From contig JAHLWZ010001022.1 in NCBI GenBank assembly GCA_020536535.1, positions 1 through 28,377 of the forward strand: a stretch of 28,377 bases of DNA. The letters are read 5' to 3'. The notes beneath the pieces were generated by a model. The model had not been told where the DNA came from. It did no database searches and worked only from the letters and a program-made list of their open reading frames with translations. Source of the stretch: Pelomyxa schiedti (lineage: Eukaryota; Evosea; Pelobiontida; Pelomyxidae). Within the stretch, counting starts at the first letter, position 1. Each line of letters starts with the position of its first letter. Made by a program: the position numbers and the translations under genes. This document shows, piece by piece, positions 10,637-22,088 of the stretch.

Positions 10637-11872
10637 ATGGCTAGTGATGACTCTAGTACCCCCGGAGCAGGCAATGAACCTCGATCACGACCGGCGCAAC
10701 AGCAGAAACAGCCCAGGGGAAGGAGCGACGTTGGCGATGCTGTTGGACTCACCGGGCGCATCCTCCCGGTGAAGCGCCCCCCGCCGCGCACGCCCTTTCC
10801 GCCGGCCCGTGCCACCGCCGCGGCCACAGCATCCGAGATCGAAGATCCCGGAGACCGTCGTCATCACCGCGGCGAGATTGTGGAGCTTGAGGAGGGGGAG
10901 CTGCCTGGGGATGGGTACAGGGACGTGGATTGGGGTGCGAGAGTGGGCGAAGCCGAGGCAACTACTACTACTACTACTACTACTTCAGGTGTGACTGCTA
11001 TGCCCACTGGGAGTGCTACAACAGCGGCCGCGGCGGCGGTGGGTGTGGGCGTGGGCGTGGGAGGGTCTGTGGGTGCTACGATGTTGAGTGTGAATAGCAT
11101 GGCCCAGCAGGTGTCTGAGGGGGTTCCGGTGCACTGGTGGGTGGTCGTAATGGCGCTCAATCCATGGGTGAACGACATGTGGCCCGACAAGGAAGGTGGC
11201 GCTGCGCTCAACGCTGAGAATCTGTTTTTTCAATTGCGCTCCAAAAAATTGTACCGCCTTGGGGGGTTCAACGTGCATCGTAAGTCAGACGCAAGGAAGC
11301 TTCTGGATGAATTAGAGCGGCAGGGATTCCTCAAGGGCGCAGGCGGCAGGTTCCAGCTCAATGATAATGTTCAGTGGAAACCCCTGTCTGCTGCCGCTAA
11401 GCAGGAAATGCGCAAAGAGAATAAGGAGGCACTGAAGCACAGGAACGCGCCTCCAAAGAAGGAGAGGAGAAGGGTCCGTAAACGCTCCCGACGCTCCCGC
11501 CAGATCATGGTTGCTGCTGTCTCATCAGGTGTGTTTTCTTGCTTGTTCTTCATCATAGTGATTTGTGGCCAGAATTTCACAATGGTGACGAGGAGTATGA
11601 CTCTGAGGCCAAATACGAGAAATATGGCCAAATACGACGAGTATGACTCTGAGGCCAGTGAAAGTGACCCATCCATCCAAGCACCTGAAACTTCCGCAAT
11701 CACAAACGCAAGCACAACAACCTCGTCCACATCCACATCCACATCCACATCCACATCCACATCCACATCCACATCCACACCCGCACCCGCACCCACACCC
11801 ACACCCACACCCACATGGGCACCAACAACCCCACCACATGTATTTACACAACCAACCACAGACAAGCATTAA
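10637..11872 (+). CDS. putative winged-helix-like, Arg/Lys-rich nuclear protein
   Basis: Starts at ATG 10637 (MASDDSSTPGAG). A GC-rich disordered N-terminus includes acidic EIVELEEGELPGDG and short Thr and Ala runs. Residues about 165-250 form the only globular part: HWWVVVMALNPWVNDMW, then AENLFFQLRSKKLYRLGGF and DARKLLDELERQGFLKGAGG followed by RFQL. Its helix-helix-wing pattern looks like a winged helix. A strongly basic segment KKERRRVRKRSRRSR follows and could be a nuclear localisation or nucleic-acid-binding tail. Two ends are possible. Unspliced, the frame runs to 11872 through Ser-Thr and Pro repeats (411 residues). With a 44-nt intron at 11529-11572 (GTGTGT...GGCCAG) it stops at 11646 after an acidic GDEEYDSEAKYEKYG tail. 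I do not recognise the family. Confidence 0.5.
   Translation: MASDDSSTPGAGNEPRSRPAQQQKQPRGRSDVGDAVGLTGRILPVKRPPPRTPFPPARATAAATASEIEDPGDRRHHRGEIVELEEGELPGDGYRDVDWGARVGEAEATTTTTTTTSGVTAMPTGSATTAAAAAVGVGVGVGGSVGATMLSVNSMAQQVSEGVPVHWWVVVMALNPWVNDMWPDKEGGAALNAENLFFQLRSKKLYRLGGFNVHRKSDARKLLDELERQGFLKGAGGRFQLNDNVQWKPLSAAAKQEMRKENKEALKHRNAPPKKERRRVRKRSRRSRQIMVAAVSSGVFSCLFFIIVICGQNFTMVTRSMTLRPNTRNMAKYDEYDSEASESDPSIQAPETSAITNASTTTSSTSTSTSTSTSTSTSTSTPAPAPTPTPTPTWAPTTPPHVFTQPTTDKH
11727..11816 (+). repeat. hexanucleotide repeat (CACATC)n grading into (CACACC)n
   Basis: A run of six-base units beginning ACATCC/CACATC and ending with CCCACA variants. It encodes Ser-Thr then Ala/Thr-Pro dipeptides if the upstream frame is read through. 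It may instead be 3' untranslated, depending on the 11529-11572 intron. Confidence 0.85.
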
Positions 11873-12089
11873 ATAGGAGCAATGAAGGGTTACTGCGCCA
11901 AACAACCCCACAAGCAAGTGAGAAAACAAAAATCTTTGTTACTTGATGATGGCAAGAACACTGCTTCAGTTCTTGCCAAAGGGGCCCTAACCTCCTGTAA
12001 TCTCAAGACTGAGTGATCACCTCACTGTTCCTGAATCTGACAGTCAAAATCGCTTTTCGCACGAAAAACTCCCAGACAGCGAAGAACGG

Positions 12090-14822
12090 ATGGAAACCGG
12101 GTTCGACAGCGTTGTCGAGGGACTGAGGGCCTGCGAGGGTCTACTAGGCATCGTGGCGACTTCGTTCGGGCCGTTTGGGTGCTCCAAGCTCGTCGCCGTC
12201 CGAGTGTCGGCGCCATCCTCGCGTCTCGGGGACGGGGGAGATGACTACGGCGGTGGGGTTGGGGACGGGGGTGGGCAGCGTAATCGCGTGGTGACCGTGA
12301 CGAACGAGGCTGGGGTGGTTCTGCAATCCCTGGCGACGGCGGTGGGGGTCCGGGATCCCATAAGCCGCTTGGTGCTCGAGGAGGTGGCGGGGCACCTCGC
12401 GAGGGCGGGTGACGGGGCGTGCTCGTTGTTGATGGTGGTCACTGCTGTTCTCAGAACGGTTCCTTTTCTGTGTCTCTTGTGACTCTCACTCACTCATTTT
12501 GATTTTGGATTGTGGGGGGTTCTATTTTTGCACCGTACACGTGGGGGTTGTTGGTTGTTGGGTGTATGTATGTTGTCTGAGCGACCGAAACTGAGTTTGT
12601 ACTACCGCCAGATGGAGCAACAAATGAGAACAATGATGCTGGATGAGATAGGGAGAAGACGATACGTTGTGGATATGGCCCGTGGTTTGTCACACATATT
12701 GTCAGAACATTCTGGAGATGTGATCAAGACCCTGCGCCAAACGGTACTTGTCCCAGAAGTCACAACCAACGAAATTTGCTCGCTCTTAATCGGCTCGACC
12801 GCTCAGAGCATCAAAACCAGGTGCAGTGATGCTGTATCAGTGAGAAAATGCCTTCATTTGCACTGCATCACCGCACTTTCTGGAAAATTTGGAGGCATGC
12901 ATTACTGAGCAGCAGTTCTCTCCACTAACATTTATGTATAATCGTTCTATTTATCTGGTCTTCTTTCAGGCAGAGTACCTGAACAAATTGCATCCTTTGT
13001 ATGCGAACTGGTTTTTGCGCACTTCCCAATCGATGAAAGGAGAACATGTGTGCCTGAACGATTCCACCAGGTAAAAACAAACCACCAGTTGCGCAGGTTT
13101 CCCCATAAGTGGACCCTGCCACACAGGTTCTCAACTGGATCTCTCGGCATCAATCTGAATCTATCTTGGTCAAAAAAGGGAGTGAATCGCTTTCCCAAAG
13201 CAATGTGGTTGTGGGGTTTGTTGTGGAAAGACCCTTTTCATCCCCACTGATGCCGAAAAGCCTGCAACAGTGCGTAGTACTCCCATCTACGGTTGTCTAT
13301 TGACACCTTAACGACCCGTCACACATTTTTTTTTAGAACACTGCCTTTTGTAGTGATCAAGTTTTCTCTGACTCTTTCTGGATCATCAGCGATAGACACA
13401 ACACTAAGTTTTCCGTTTCACACTTCAAATATCTCTTAAGAGAAATGACAGGAGTCAAATCCCTTTCTGACTTCTCCGGCGTTCTTCTGAATGGACAATC
13501 TCGCACTCAAAGAGTTATTTCGACCCTGCAAAACCTGGGGATCAAAATTGTGCTTTCCAACAACGTGTTTGGAGATGCGGTTTCACAACTGATCCACCAA
13601 TCTGGAATGGTGGCAATCGAGGTAAGCGAGAGTGACCAACACAATAACATTTGAGTGGAAGGGGGGAATTGAACTCAGCAAAAGGGTGTGCAAGAAAACA
13701 TCCTGGACTGCATCCTGGAGAACGGGACAATCCATGCACTCTCATGTGCAACTGAACTTTCTCCGCCATTCAGCGAATTGTGGCGCACAATGTACGTTGG
13801 AACTGCAACGAGCATTCGTGAAGTTAATGTGGCACACATGCCTGTTTCGATTGTTGCCGTAAGGCCTGGTGGCAATTGCCTGGTGCCTCATACTTTGATG
13901 CTGGCTGCACCAACCGAGAGCATTGGGAAAACATATAAAAGTGCTGTGTGTTCTGCAATAAGAGCTGCCCTGGCTTGGTCAGAAGAAAACGAGCCTTCTT
14001 CAACTTTTGTACGTGATGAAACTGCCCACTGTTCCCGAGATATTGAAAGTTTGGAACAAGAGCCTCAGCCTCCTCTTCCTCCTCCAGCACTAACACACTC
14101 TTTTGCGGAGGTCGAGGTGCAGGTTCTGCGCCTTCCTCCACCGCAGACATCTTTACCGGTGGTGGTGATTACGACGCCCTCTTGCACCCAGCAACAGTTG
14201 CATTGCAATGATAGTTATGATAATTATAGAGGTATACAGAAAACTCACTCCTCTTTCTTCGTTTGGCCTGATTATAGAAAATAGGCCATCCAACACTGCA
14301 AGAGGAAGAAGAACCACAGATGTTATTTAGCGTTGCAGGTGGTGCTTCCTCGGAGGCAGCACTCCACATCCTGTTTAATAGACTGGCGGCCAAGTCCACA
14401 ACGTACGATTTCGGAATTCTCTCAGCCAAATTAATTAATTATATCACCAAAATCACGCAGAATTTCTCTCAAAAATGCATTCTCGTGCTTGGCTTCTGGG
14501 CTGCTCCACATCCCACAGACGCTGTCCAGTTGTGGAAACCTAACGCAAGCACACAGCCGCAACAACACATGGCTGAGACTAAATGTAGATAGAGAACCCC
14601 AACTTCTCCCTTTGCTCTCGTGGCACTCCTACTACTACTATTATAAAGGGGTGGGTTATGACACTCACTTTGCAGGAGCTCCTTCAAGCACACTGTTCCG
14701 GACACCAGAGGGCTGGGATGCTATTGTCACTGCCAAAGTCACCCACTGAACCCTGGTGCCAGGTTGTGGATGACATGTCCGAATTTGGGGTTTTGGAGCC
14801 ACTCTCAACAAAGTACAAGTAA
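12090..14822 (+). CDS. BBS10: BBS10-like group II chaperonin-related protein (about eight exons)
   Basis: Exons, checked by phase: 12090-12458, 12582 (or 12615)-12820, 12974-13070, 13127-13273, 13337-13621, 13679-14231, 14303 to about 14485, and 14676-14822. The product follows the TCP-1/CCT fold in order: SFGPFGCSKLV near residue 26, TNEAGVVLQSL, then HLARAGDGACSLLMVV with GDG at 107-109, VVVGFVVERPFSSPLMP in exon 4, MLFSVAGGASSEAALHILF in exon 7, and a final VVDDMSEFGVLEPLS matching the chaperonin equatorial end. GDGA rather than GDGTT, and NEAG in place of NDGA, point to the ciliopathy chaperonins rather than a true CCT subunit; BBS10 fits best. BBS6, BBS10 and BBS12 help assemble the BBSome for ciliary traffic. 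A low-complexity Glu/Pro-rich insert (about 14020-14230) resembles family inserts. The end of exon 7 is uncertain. Confidence 0.65.
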
Positions 14823-15027
14823 CAACACAACCATGAACCGAAAATCAATAACAGTCACACAAGGTACTATTTGTTTGTCAACAGCATCACTGCATTGATC
14901 AGAATTTTGTGGATTGGTGGTGTTGTTTCAGGAAGGAGAAAGAAAGTGTAAGTGTCAGTCACTAAAAAAAAGCTGTTTTTGCCAATGTGGAAGATTTTTT
15001 TTTTTTGTTTCTTCTCGACAGAGGTGA

Positions 15028-17180
15028 CTACAGTTTCGATGGAAGAGCAAAAATTGCAGCCTCACAAACATTGTAAGCATTTTGGGTTGGTGTTATTCCT
15101 TTTTGCTTGGCTTTTCTCTGTGTATGGGTTTGGTTTTTTTGGTTTTGTGATGTAAGAGCTGTCAATGAGTACAAAAAAAAACTTACCAAATTTTCCTTTG
15201 TTCCTTGTTCACAGACCTTGTGTGGTTCATTCATGTTAGTTGGGGGAAATTGGAAAAGTGCACATTGACATGCCTTCACAATCAGGGGAACAATGTTTGC
15301 CGGTTTTGCATTCGTCTGGTTGATGTATTCTTCCCATCCTGCGATTACACCGGCTGTGTTGTGCATCCACTCTATCTGAAACAGAATTCCTCGGTCATGC
15401 AACATTTGTGCAAGCTTCAGCTCCTGCTCAACGCTCGTTGCATCCAGCTTTGAATTTGGCAGAGAAATGGGGGAGGTTGAAAAAAAAATGAGATTTCAAG
15501 TTGGATATTTACCTGATTGTTGGCGGTTCCAATGATAACTTTGGCTTTTATCTTGGGAATGATGGCTCTGGTTATAATACCACCTGATCACTCATATGTA
15601 AGAAGAAATTAATTAGGGGGTCATCAGGCAAAACGAACCTACGGCACATGGAACCAGAATGTCAACATCACAAAGAAGAAAGTCCTTTGGGGGACAAGTT
15701 TTGATGGGGACCTTGGGAAATCGTTTCTTCAGCAAGTTGAAGCGACTTTGGTCCAAATCTGGTTTTCGTTCAAAAACACTGACACGCTACAACATCTCAA
15801 GATTACAAACCTGATACAGTAACAACTCCGCCAGCCTTGATGACATGGCAACAAAGAGGAAACCCAGCAGCCCCCAGGCCCTGAATTGCAATCTTCTTTC
15901 CTGAGAGCGGTGTTTTAAACCTACCAAGATATCCAGTCATCTAGATGCAAATGTGCCACTGGGTTACTTACCTTGCCAAACAAGCTTGCTGCAGGGCCAG
16001 AAACGTGCCAAAAGCGGCATGTGTACCAGTTGGTCCCATGGTTCCTCGGATTCCTCCCACGATGTTATGTGTGAACTTCCTCAGTTTATCTGCATGCTCG
16101 GGCAAAAACCCCATGTCGGGCCCAGTGAAGCACCTTCCGTCAATGTGAGAATTTCCTCAAGGAATGAACGGACTTACTTTGATTGGTCAATAAAGTACGC
16201 AAGGAACCCCAATTTGCTGAGGTCGTTCAGAGGAACAACGTCTGAGTGCACGGCGAGTTTGCATCCGCCAAACGGTATCTGCGCTGCGACGTTCTTGTAG
16301 CTCATGTCTGCGTGAAACAGTTAAAATGGCGAAGCAGAACCACCAATTTATCACAACTTCTTGCCAAATCCAACCCATCCTTTATAACGTGCAGTTCTGA
16401 GTCAGTGAGGTCGTGCCTGCGAATACCACCACTGCAGACGGCGTGGTAACCGTTGTTTTTCCCCAGGGTTGTGCTTGCAATCAATGTGAGGTTGATGGAT
16501 GGCTTGTGAATGAAAGTAAAAAAAAGGGAAAAACCTGTGGACACAGTTGAATCCAGTGATGTTGAAAGGGGGGTGATCAAACACCTCAAACATCACGTGG
16601 TTGCCATCACTCATCAAACCAATGATATCACCCAGTGCAGAAACAAATTCCGAGTCGGCCATGAACACATCAGGTCCCAGTTCTCTCACAGCAACACCAC
16701 TCTTTGGGCACACTGCAGGTTTCACATTATTCGCTGTTCCGTCATACTGGATTCCTTTGTACATTCTAGCATAGCTAATTAATTGTTTATGAAGGATTGA
16801 ACAGAACAACCTCCAATTGAACAGGTCATATCTGACACATTCTACCTTCAGTGACACGAACTGGTTGTTGTTGTTGTTGGTGATGAGGGTGTTTCCAACC
16901 CGATGGCATCGTTGTTGTGGCCGCCTCACGACAACGTGGTCGGCTCCAAGCCTCCTCATCGAGTCCACCAGTGGTCGACTTCGTCCCATAACCCCCTCAA
17001 CTGCTGCCGGTGCCGATTTATTCCCTCCTCGCTGCATCGAACCGTCGGCCTGTTGGGGAACAGGTTTACAGGAAATCGATTCGTAGTCCTGCAGGCGTTG
17101 CGCAAAGCGGTGTTGAAAACCACGGAGGTGCTGGCGGAAGGCACAAGAGAGGCGAACAGCACAGAGACACAGAGCAACAT
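15028..17180 (-). CDS. leucine dehydrogenase-like amino-acid dehydrogenase
   Basis: A multi-exon gene of the Glu/Leu/Phe/Val dehydrogenase family, NAD-dependent oxidative deaminases. In order: LTLIASTTLGKNNGYHAVC, then SYKNVAAQIPFGGCKLAV with both active-site lysines at the family spacing of 12, FTGPDMGFLPEHADKL, GGIRGTMGPTGTHAAFGTFL, then the nucleotide-binding IAIQGLGAAGFPLCCHVI, DVDILVPCAVGGIITRAI, VIIGTANNQ and HNTAGVIAGWEEYIN. Clear introns include GTAAGT...CATCTAG near 15942-15972 and GTTCGT...GATCAG near 15590-15650. The N-terminus (ATG 17180, MLLCVSVLFASLVPSASTS, then several Arg) could be a targeting peptide; it joins in phase to 17031-16846. Exon 3 start and the last exon are unresolved, so 15028 is approximate. 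The Cys in GGCK replaces the usual Gly. The substrate could be another branched or aromatic amino acid. Confidence 0.72.
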
Positions 17181-18433
17181 GCGGTGGAATGAGGGAGGGA
17201 AAATGTGCACTTTTCCGGACATGTGAAAATCCCCTCTGCTAGCACATTGGTAACGTGTAGCCCACACAGCTACAGGGTGGTAGCTCCACAATCCACTTGG
17301 ATATCTTGTGCACCCACGTCAGAGAACAGAACGACATTGTGGCAAGCATGACACCAGAGCTGGCGGGGAAGAGTCCAATCAAGTCGCCTTGTTCTGTTCT
17401 TTGGTGTTGCTGTTAGGCGTGTCGAGTCTAAGTGCAAAGAGACAGTGGGTTGACGCAGGATCACTCATGAGGTTGAAGCTTCAGGTTGACCAAGCAGTTT
17501 TTGGATCAAGGGAGAAGCACGGAGTGGTTGGGTTGCACAAGTGGAATACAGTCTTGTTGGGTTCTGGCACATCATCACACATATGTTCTTGGATGATTCT
17601 CTTCACTTCACACACAGAAGGGAGCTTGGCTTTGAAGGTTTAGGTTCAGACAGGGCGCGGCTTTGTACTGGGTACAAGATAAGCACATCCTTACTGTGTT
17701 GAAGGAACACACTGCTTCTTGCATCTCAATCTGCACAGAAATGACAACAGGAGGCGTCTGTGGCTCCCCGTTGAGCACACACCAGACTCGCACTTGGTCA
17801 GGCACAAACACCACAATCCACCAGGAGTTGCCTTGTGCCACAACATGGTACGTGGGATGTGGTGCAATACTCACCAAAGCAACTTCCCAACTACCATTAG
17901 TATGAGAGAAATCGCCAGCCGGGAAACCAGAATGATACTACACCAAGAAATTCCAGCCACCAAGGCACCCACGGGACCTTGTGGTTCTCCCTACATGATA
18001 TCCAGCACACCCAGAGAACCAAACACCTCCTGGCACTGGAATGTCCAGGAGGGTCCGGACCTGAAGGAACGAACATTTAAAAAAAAAAATGGTGCAGTAT
18101 TTCACTCCCTAGCCCCTGAGGGTTGGTCTTACTCCTGGCCACATGCCCTTGTGGCGGTTGCCAGTCACCTAGTTGCTGAACGGAGGTACTTTTGCCCCTT
18201 CTCCTGAGTGTTGCTCCTCTCCCTGCTTGTTTTTTGGTGGAAACCCCTTTCTGGCTCTCGATTATGGGTGGGAGCAAGCCCCAAACCGCTATGTTAAGAG
18301 CCAAGACCTCACGGGGTTAAACGGACTGGACATTAGTGTGTGTCGCGTACTTCCCTGTAACAGTGTTGTGTTGGTTTTGGATTTTTCAGTGAACAACAAA
18401 CAACAGTTTCGCGCTGAACTCGTAAAACAAAAA
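17181..18433. other. divergent intergenic stretch with one possible coding patch
   Basis: Separates the start codons of the dehydrogenase (minus) and the RasGEF (plus). Promoters for both should lie here. It also holds the protein-like minus frame described separately (17608-17947). I see no RNA gene or repeat. Confidence 0.4.
17608..17947 (-). CDS. possible exon of an unrecognised minus-strand gene
   Basis: An open frame reading NGSWEVALVSIAPHPTYHVV, then NSWWIVVFVPDQVRVWC and later CSFNTVRMCLSCTQY, stopping at 17608. The alternating hydrophobic strands and several Cys suggest a folded, perhaps secreted domain. No ATG and no family match are visible. A GTGAGT on the same strand near 17877 could instead make part of it an intron. 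Confidence 0.22.
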
Positions 18434-21400
18434 ATGTCGAGTGTCGAAGGTGGTGTGGTGAGCCCCAGTACCACCCCGGCCAGCAGCCCAGACCCTCAGA
18501 TACAACAACCACCACAACAACCAGGAACTACTGCCACACCGGCAATAGCCACCACTCCTGGAATCAGCCCCGCAACCACTCCCACAATTATAACCACACC
18601 AGATCCCCTGGATTCAAGTGACCACCGCCACTCACGCAAACAAAGGCGCAGCCCTTCACTCTTAAAAATCGTGGTGTGCTTATCTTCCGAACCATTGAGT
18701 CGGGGATTTTTTATTTCCTTGTTGTTTGTATTCTGCAATACTCCTTGGGTTTTTTTTCCTATTCACATTGAGTTTTTTGTTAAGGATCCTTCATCTGAGA
18801 AAGATATACCTTTGCGGGTTTCTCTCAACACATCACATCACCATCGCCATCACGCACAAACGGTTGCTTTCATAGAATTGGCACCTTCCTCATCACCATC
18901 ACTAGCACCACTTCCAGCACCTGCATCCCCAACCCCTGATGAAGAACAAGAGCCCAGCTCAACAACTCAAGGAAGCACGCCAGCTGACAGTGATATCGTC
19001 TCAAATGAGCTGTTCGTCGGTGTTACTTGCCCCTGCTGCAATTCTCAGTTCAACCTCTCTGACGCCAATCTTGTTCTGAGAAAAACAAGTATACCATTCC
19101 CATAATAGCATATCCCTGTTGTATCCTCTTCCACGTTTCATAGACAAGACAAGCACTACCACGACGACTGCTGCATCTATGTCCACGTTCAACCGGCATC
19201 ATGTTTCAGTTAACTTCCAGCAAATCAAATAAGCCTAACAACACAACCCCAGTTTACAAAATTAACCTCAACAAAAGGTCATTGAACATAGACCTCGTGC
19301 CTCTTCTGCGTCTGCGTCTGATATGAGGACCCCTAAGTTAAGCCTACAAATCTTTACACATACAATTTCTATAAATACACCATAATCTAATGCTTTGCCT
19401 ACAGGTAGTTGAGGATATGGCCAAAAACAGTGTCTACCTTGACGCAGGATCTTCATCATCAACTTCACCAAGGCCTGGTTCTCGTGTTGCCGTTCAGGTA
19501 AAAAGCACATTGAGTCAAGGATTCTTGGCGTTTTGATTTAATCAAAGGATGAAAGAGAGGAAGATATGCCACGGTTCACTGATGCTCGCTTTCTTAAAGT
19601 TGAGGAGCCGTACTCTGATAGTAACAGTATATTCAGGTACATTAGTGACGTTCATTCTTTCGTACCAATGCCTAAAAGTGAAGCGGAGGAAGGAAGCTCT
19701 ACTCACCTCAAAGCTGCAACAATTCACAAACTTGTTCATTATTTTACATCTGACCTTCAAGTCAGTGAGTATCCCAGAATTTAAACCTTCACTGCATACG
19801 AAACATCCTCCAGAAAAAGGAGGAGATGACGATGATGATATGGGTTCCTTCTTGTTAACATTTCGCGTTTTCAGCACCTCATCCGAGTTCTTGGAGCTTC
19901 TGCATTCCCGGTAATATGATCACATTTATTTCTTGAATACTCAACTTCAAGGATTCCTTGTGTCTAGGTTTTTTTCCCCAAAGCCCGAAGGTTTGGAATG
20001 GGATCTTTACCGAAGAACAAAGTTGAACCAAATAAGACTGAGGTCATCCCATTTCACTCTTTTACGCCACAACTTAGTTTCTCTAATAGAATATCTAATC
20101 TGATGAAGTACTGGTTCATGCTTTGCCCAGAAGATTTCAAATACGATCCAGCTCTCCAAGAGCAATGCCGCCAAACGCTAGCAGAATTTGCGGAAAGGTT
20201 CCCCCCGTGTAGGGTCTTGATAGGAACCTTGCAAACTGTTGTATGCGTAATTTACTGTACTACGTTCCATGAACAATCCCTAAGATCGACACACGACCCC
20301 AAATCATTCAAAACGTGGGAGTCCAACGCACTCCTCCACCTACTCCCATGCTGTACGAAGATGTCTCCCACATTACCTGCTTCCTCGATCTTCATCCGGA
20401 AGAGGTGAATCGTTCTTTGCCCTTTGGAATGTAACACAGGCAAAAAAGGTTGCTCGGCAAATGGCCCTCATAGAGTATGAAAGTTTCATGAAGATTAGGT
20501 CATCCGAGTTCGTTTACAAAATGGCAAGCAAGAACAGGGATAACTTCAAAAATATCACTGAGATGACCACAAAAATAAACAGGGTTTGTCCTCTTTGTAA
20601 ATAAAAACCAAGTGCTTCCTAACTTAAATCCACCAACACCCAAAAAAAAAAAAAAGCATGTAAATTGGGTGTCAACAGAAATTCTGACACAAAAGGACAT
20701 TGCCACACGCGCATTTATACTACACAAATTTGTCCTTGTTGCCATGGTATCACAAAATCCCTATCCCTCGACTCTTAATTTCTTTCAGGCATCCCTTGGC
20801 TTGAATAATTTATCAACAGTTAAGGAAATAATGTCAAGTCTCGGAAGCTCAGCAATCCATAGACTTCGAGCCACTTGGCGGGTAGGTGTTTGTTTGATTA
20901 CTTCTACAGATCGTTTCTTAGAAAAAGGAAAAATAGATTTTGCCAGCGAATACCATGGAAATTTTTCACCAATTGGAGAGATTCATCTCTTCAGACGATA
21001 ATCACAACGAATATCGGTCCAGGCTACAAACTATTTGTGAAAAACACCCCAAACTTCCCTGTGTTCCATTTCTTGGTAGGAGGCATTAATATAATTGATA
21101 AACACTTAGACACTTAGGTATAAGCATCACGGATTGCCTTTTCCTGAACCAAGGAAACCCCGACACTATGGAATCATCCTCAGGTGAAAAAATGATCAAC
21201 TTTGCTAAATGGCGGAGGCTTGCCAAAGTGATCAGGCAAGTTCGTTTTCTTCTTGTGATTGTAATTGTGTGTGCATAGGGAACTGGCAAAATTTCAGGGA
21301 ACAACATACAACCTCACTCCTCTTTATTCCATCCAGCACTACTTGGAAACCACGCATGTAGAGGAATCTGAAGATGTCTTATTTGAATTGAGTAAGGCAC

Positions 21401-21683
21401 TAGAGGATGGATCCGCAACCCCGTAAGTTTTTCCACGGCCCACGCCAATTCTATATAACATAGAATATCAGATTATAACCTCCTCACAAAACAGGAACCC
21501 AAAGGACGAAAAGTATATTCAGAAACTAGCTAAGAAAATTGCCAAGTAAGTAGTCCAGTGAAACCCACTTCTTACTAACCTCACTCAAGGGAAGATAAAC
21601 GCAAGTTGCAAAAGCACCCACATATAGATGTCAAACCAAAGGATGCCACAGAGGGGAAACCCCGCTCCGGCAGCAGTTCCTAA
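18434..21683 (+). CDS. Ras guanine nucleotide exchange factor (RasGEFN plus CDC25 domain), 18 exons
   Basis: Exons: 18434-18670, 18785-19088, 19144-19202, 19405-19497, 19548-19636, 19679-19764, 19814-19910, 19968-20042, 20090-20237, 20285-20404, 20440-20583, 20657-20746, 20789-20881, 20937-21075, 21118-21235, 21279-21422, 21495-21545, 21590-21683. Every junction agrees in phase, giving 726 residues. The first 230 residues are Ser/Thr/Pro-rich with a short cysteine motif TCPCCNSQF near 160. The RasGEFN module (about 265-385) shows AATIHKLVHYFTSDLQ, MGSFLLTFRVFSTSSEFLEL and LRISNLMKYWF. The CDC25 domain (about 437-680) shows ARQMALIEYESFMKIRSSEF, VNWVSTEILTQKDIATR, LGSSAIHRLRATW, LPCVPFLGISITDCLFLNQG, and NLTPLYSIQHYLE. 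It catalyses GDP release from a Ras-family GTPase at membranes. Intron 15 (21236-21278) is GC-AG. The 202-nt intron 3 could hide a further exon (about 19279-19339). Confidence 0.92.
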
Positions 21684-22088
21684 TCGTTCGTTTCTTGCCC
21701 CAGCATCACTACTCATTTGACTCACATAAAGATCTCCAAACACCAAAAAATCACCCACTGTACGGCTGTGAATGAGAGTTATACTTATTTTCCCCTACTC
21801 TGGAAGAGCTTTTTCTCTTTCAAAAAAAAAGTTTCTTTCCTTTTTGTATAAGGGTATTTCTTTTTTTTGCAATTTTGTTTGTCATAGTGCTTTGAAGAGA
21901 ACAGGGGAGACAGAGGAGGAAACGCACTGGACCCAAAGGTTTCCACAGGAAGAGTGATAGGAACCATCAACCCAAGTGACAGTGTTCCCATTGTCCTCGT
22001 CACCAAATGGTACGTGACACAGAGCGCAAAATGACGAATTCTTCTTGGTCAACATCGGCCAGGTTGGTTTTACCTAGTCGTGGATTAG
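21684..22088. other. convergent intergenic region
   Basis: Four hundred bases between the stops of the RasGEF (plus) and the synergin-like gene (minus). AT-rich with A and T runs near 21820-21870, fitting 3' untranslated ends on both strands. No supported gene. Confidence 0.5.

Noticed and set aside
19279-19339. extra RasGEF exon flanked by CAACAAAAG and GTTAAG
   Set aside because: It reads well after exon 3, but its 3' phase does not fit exon 4, so it is left out of the model though mentioned.
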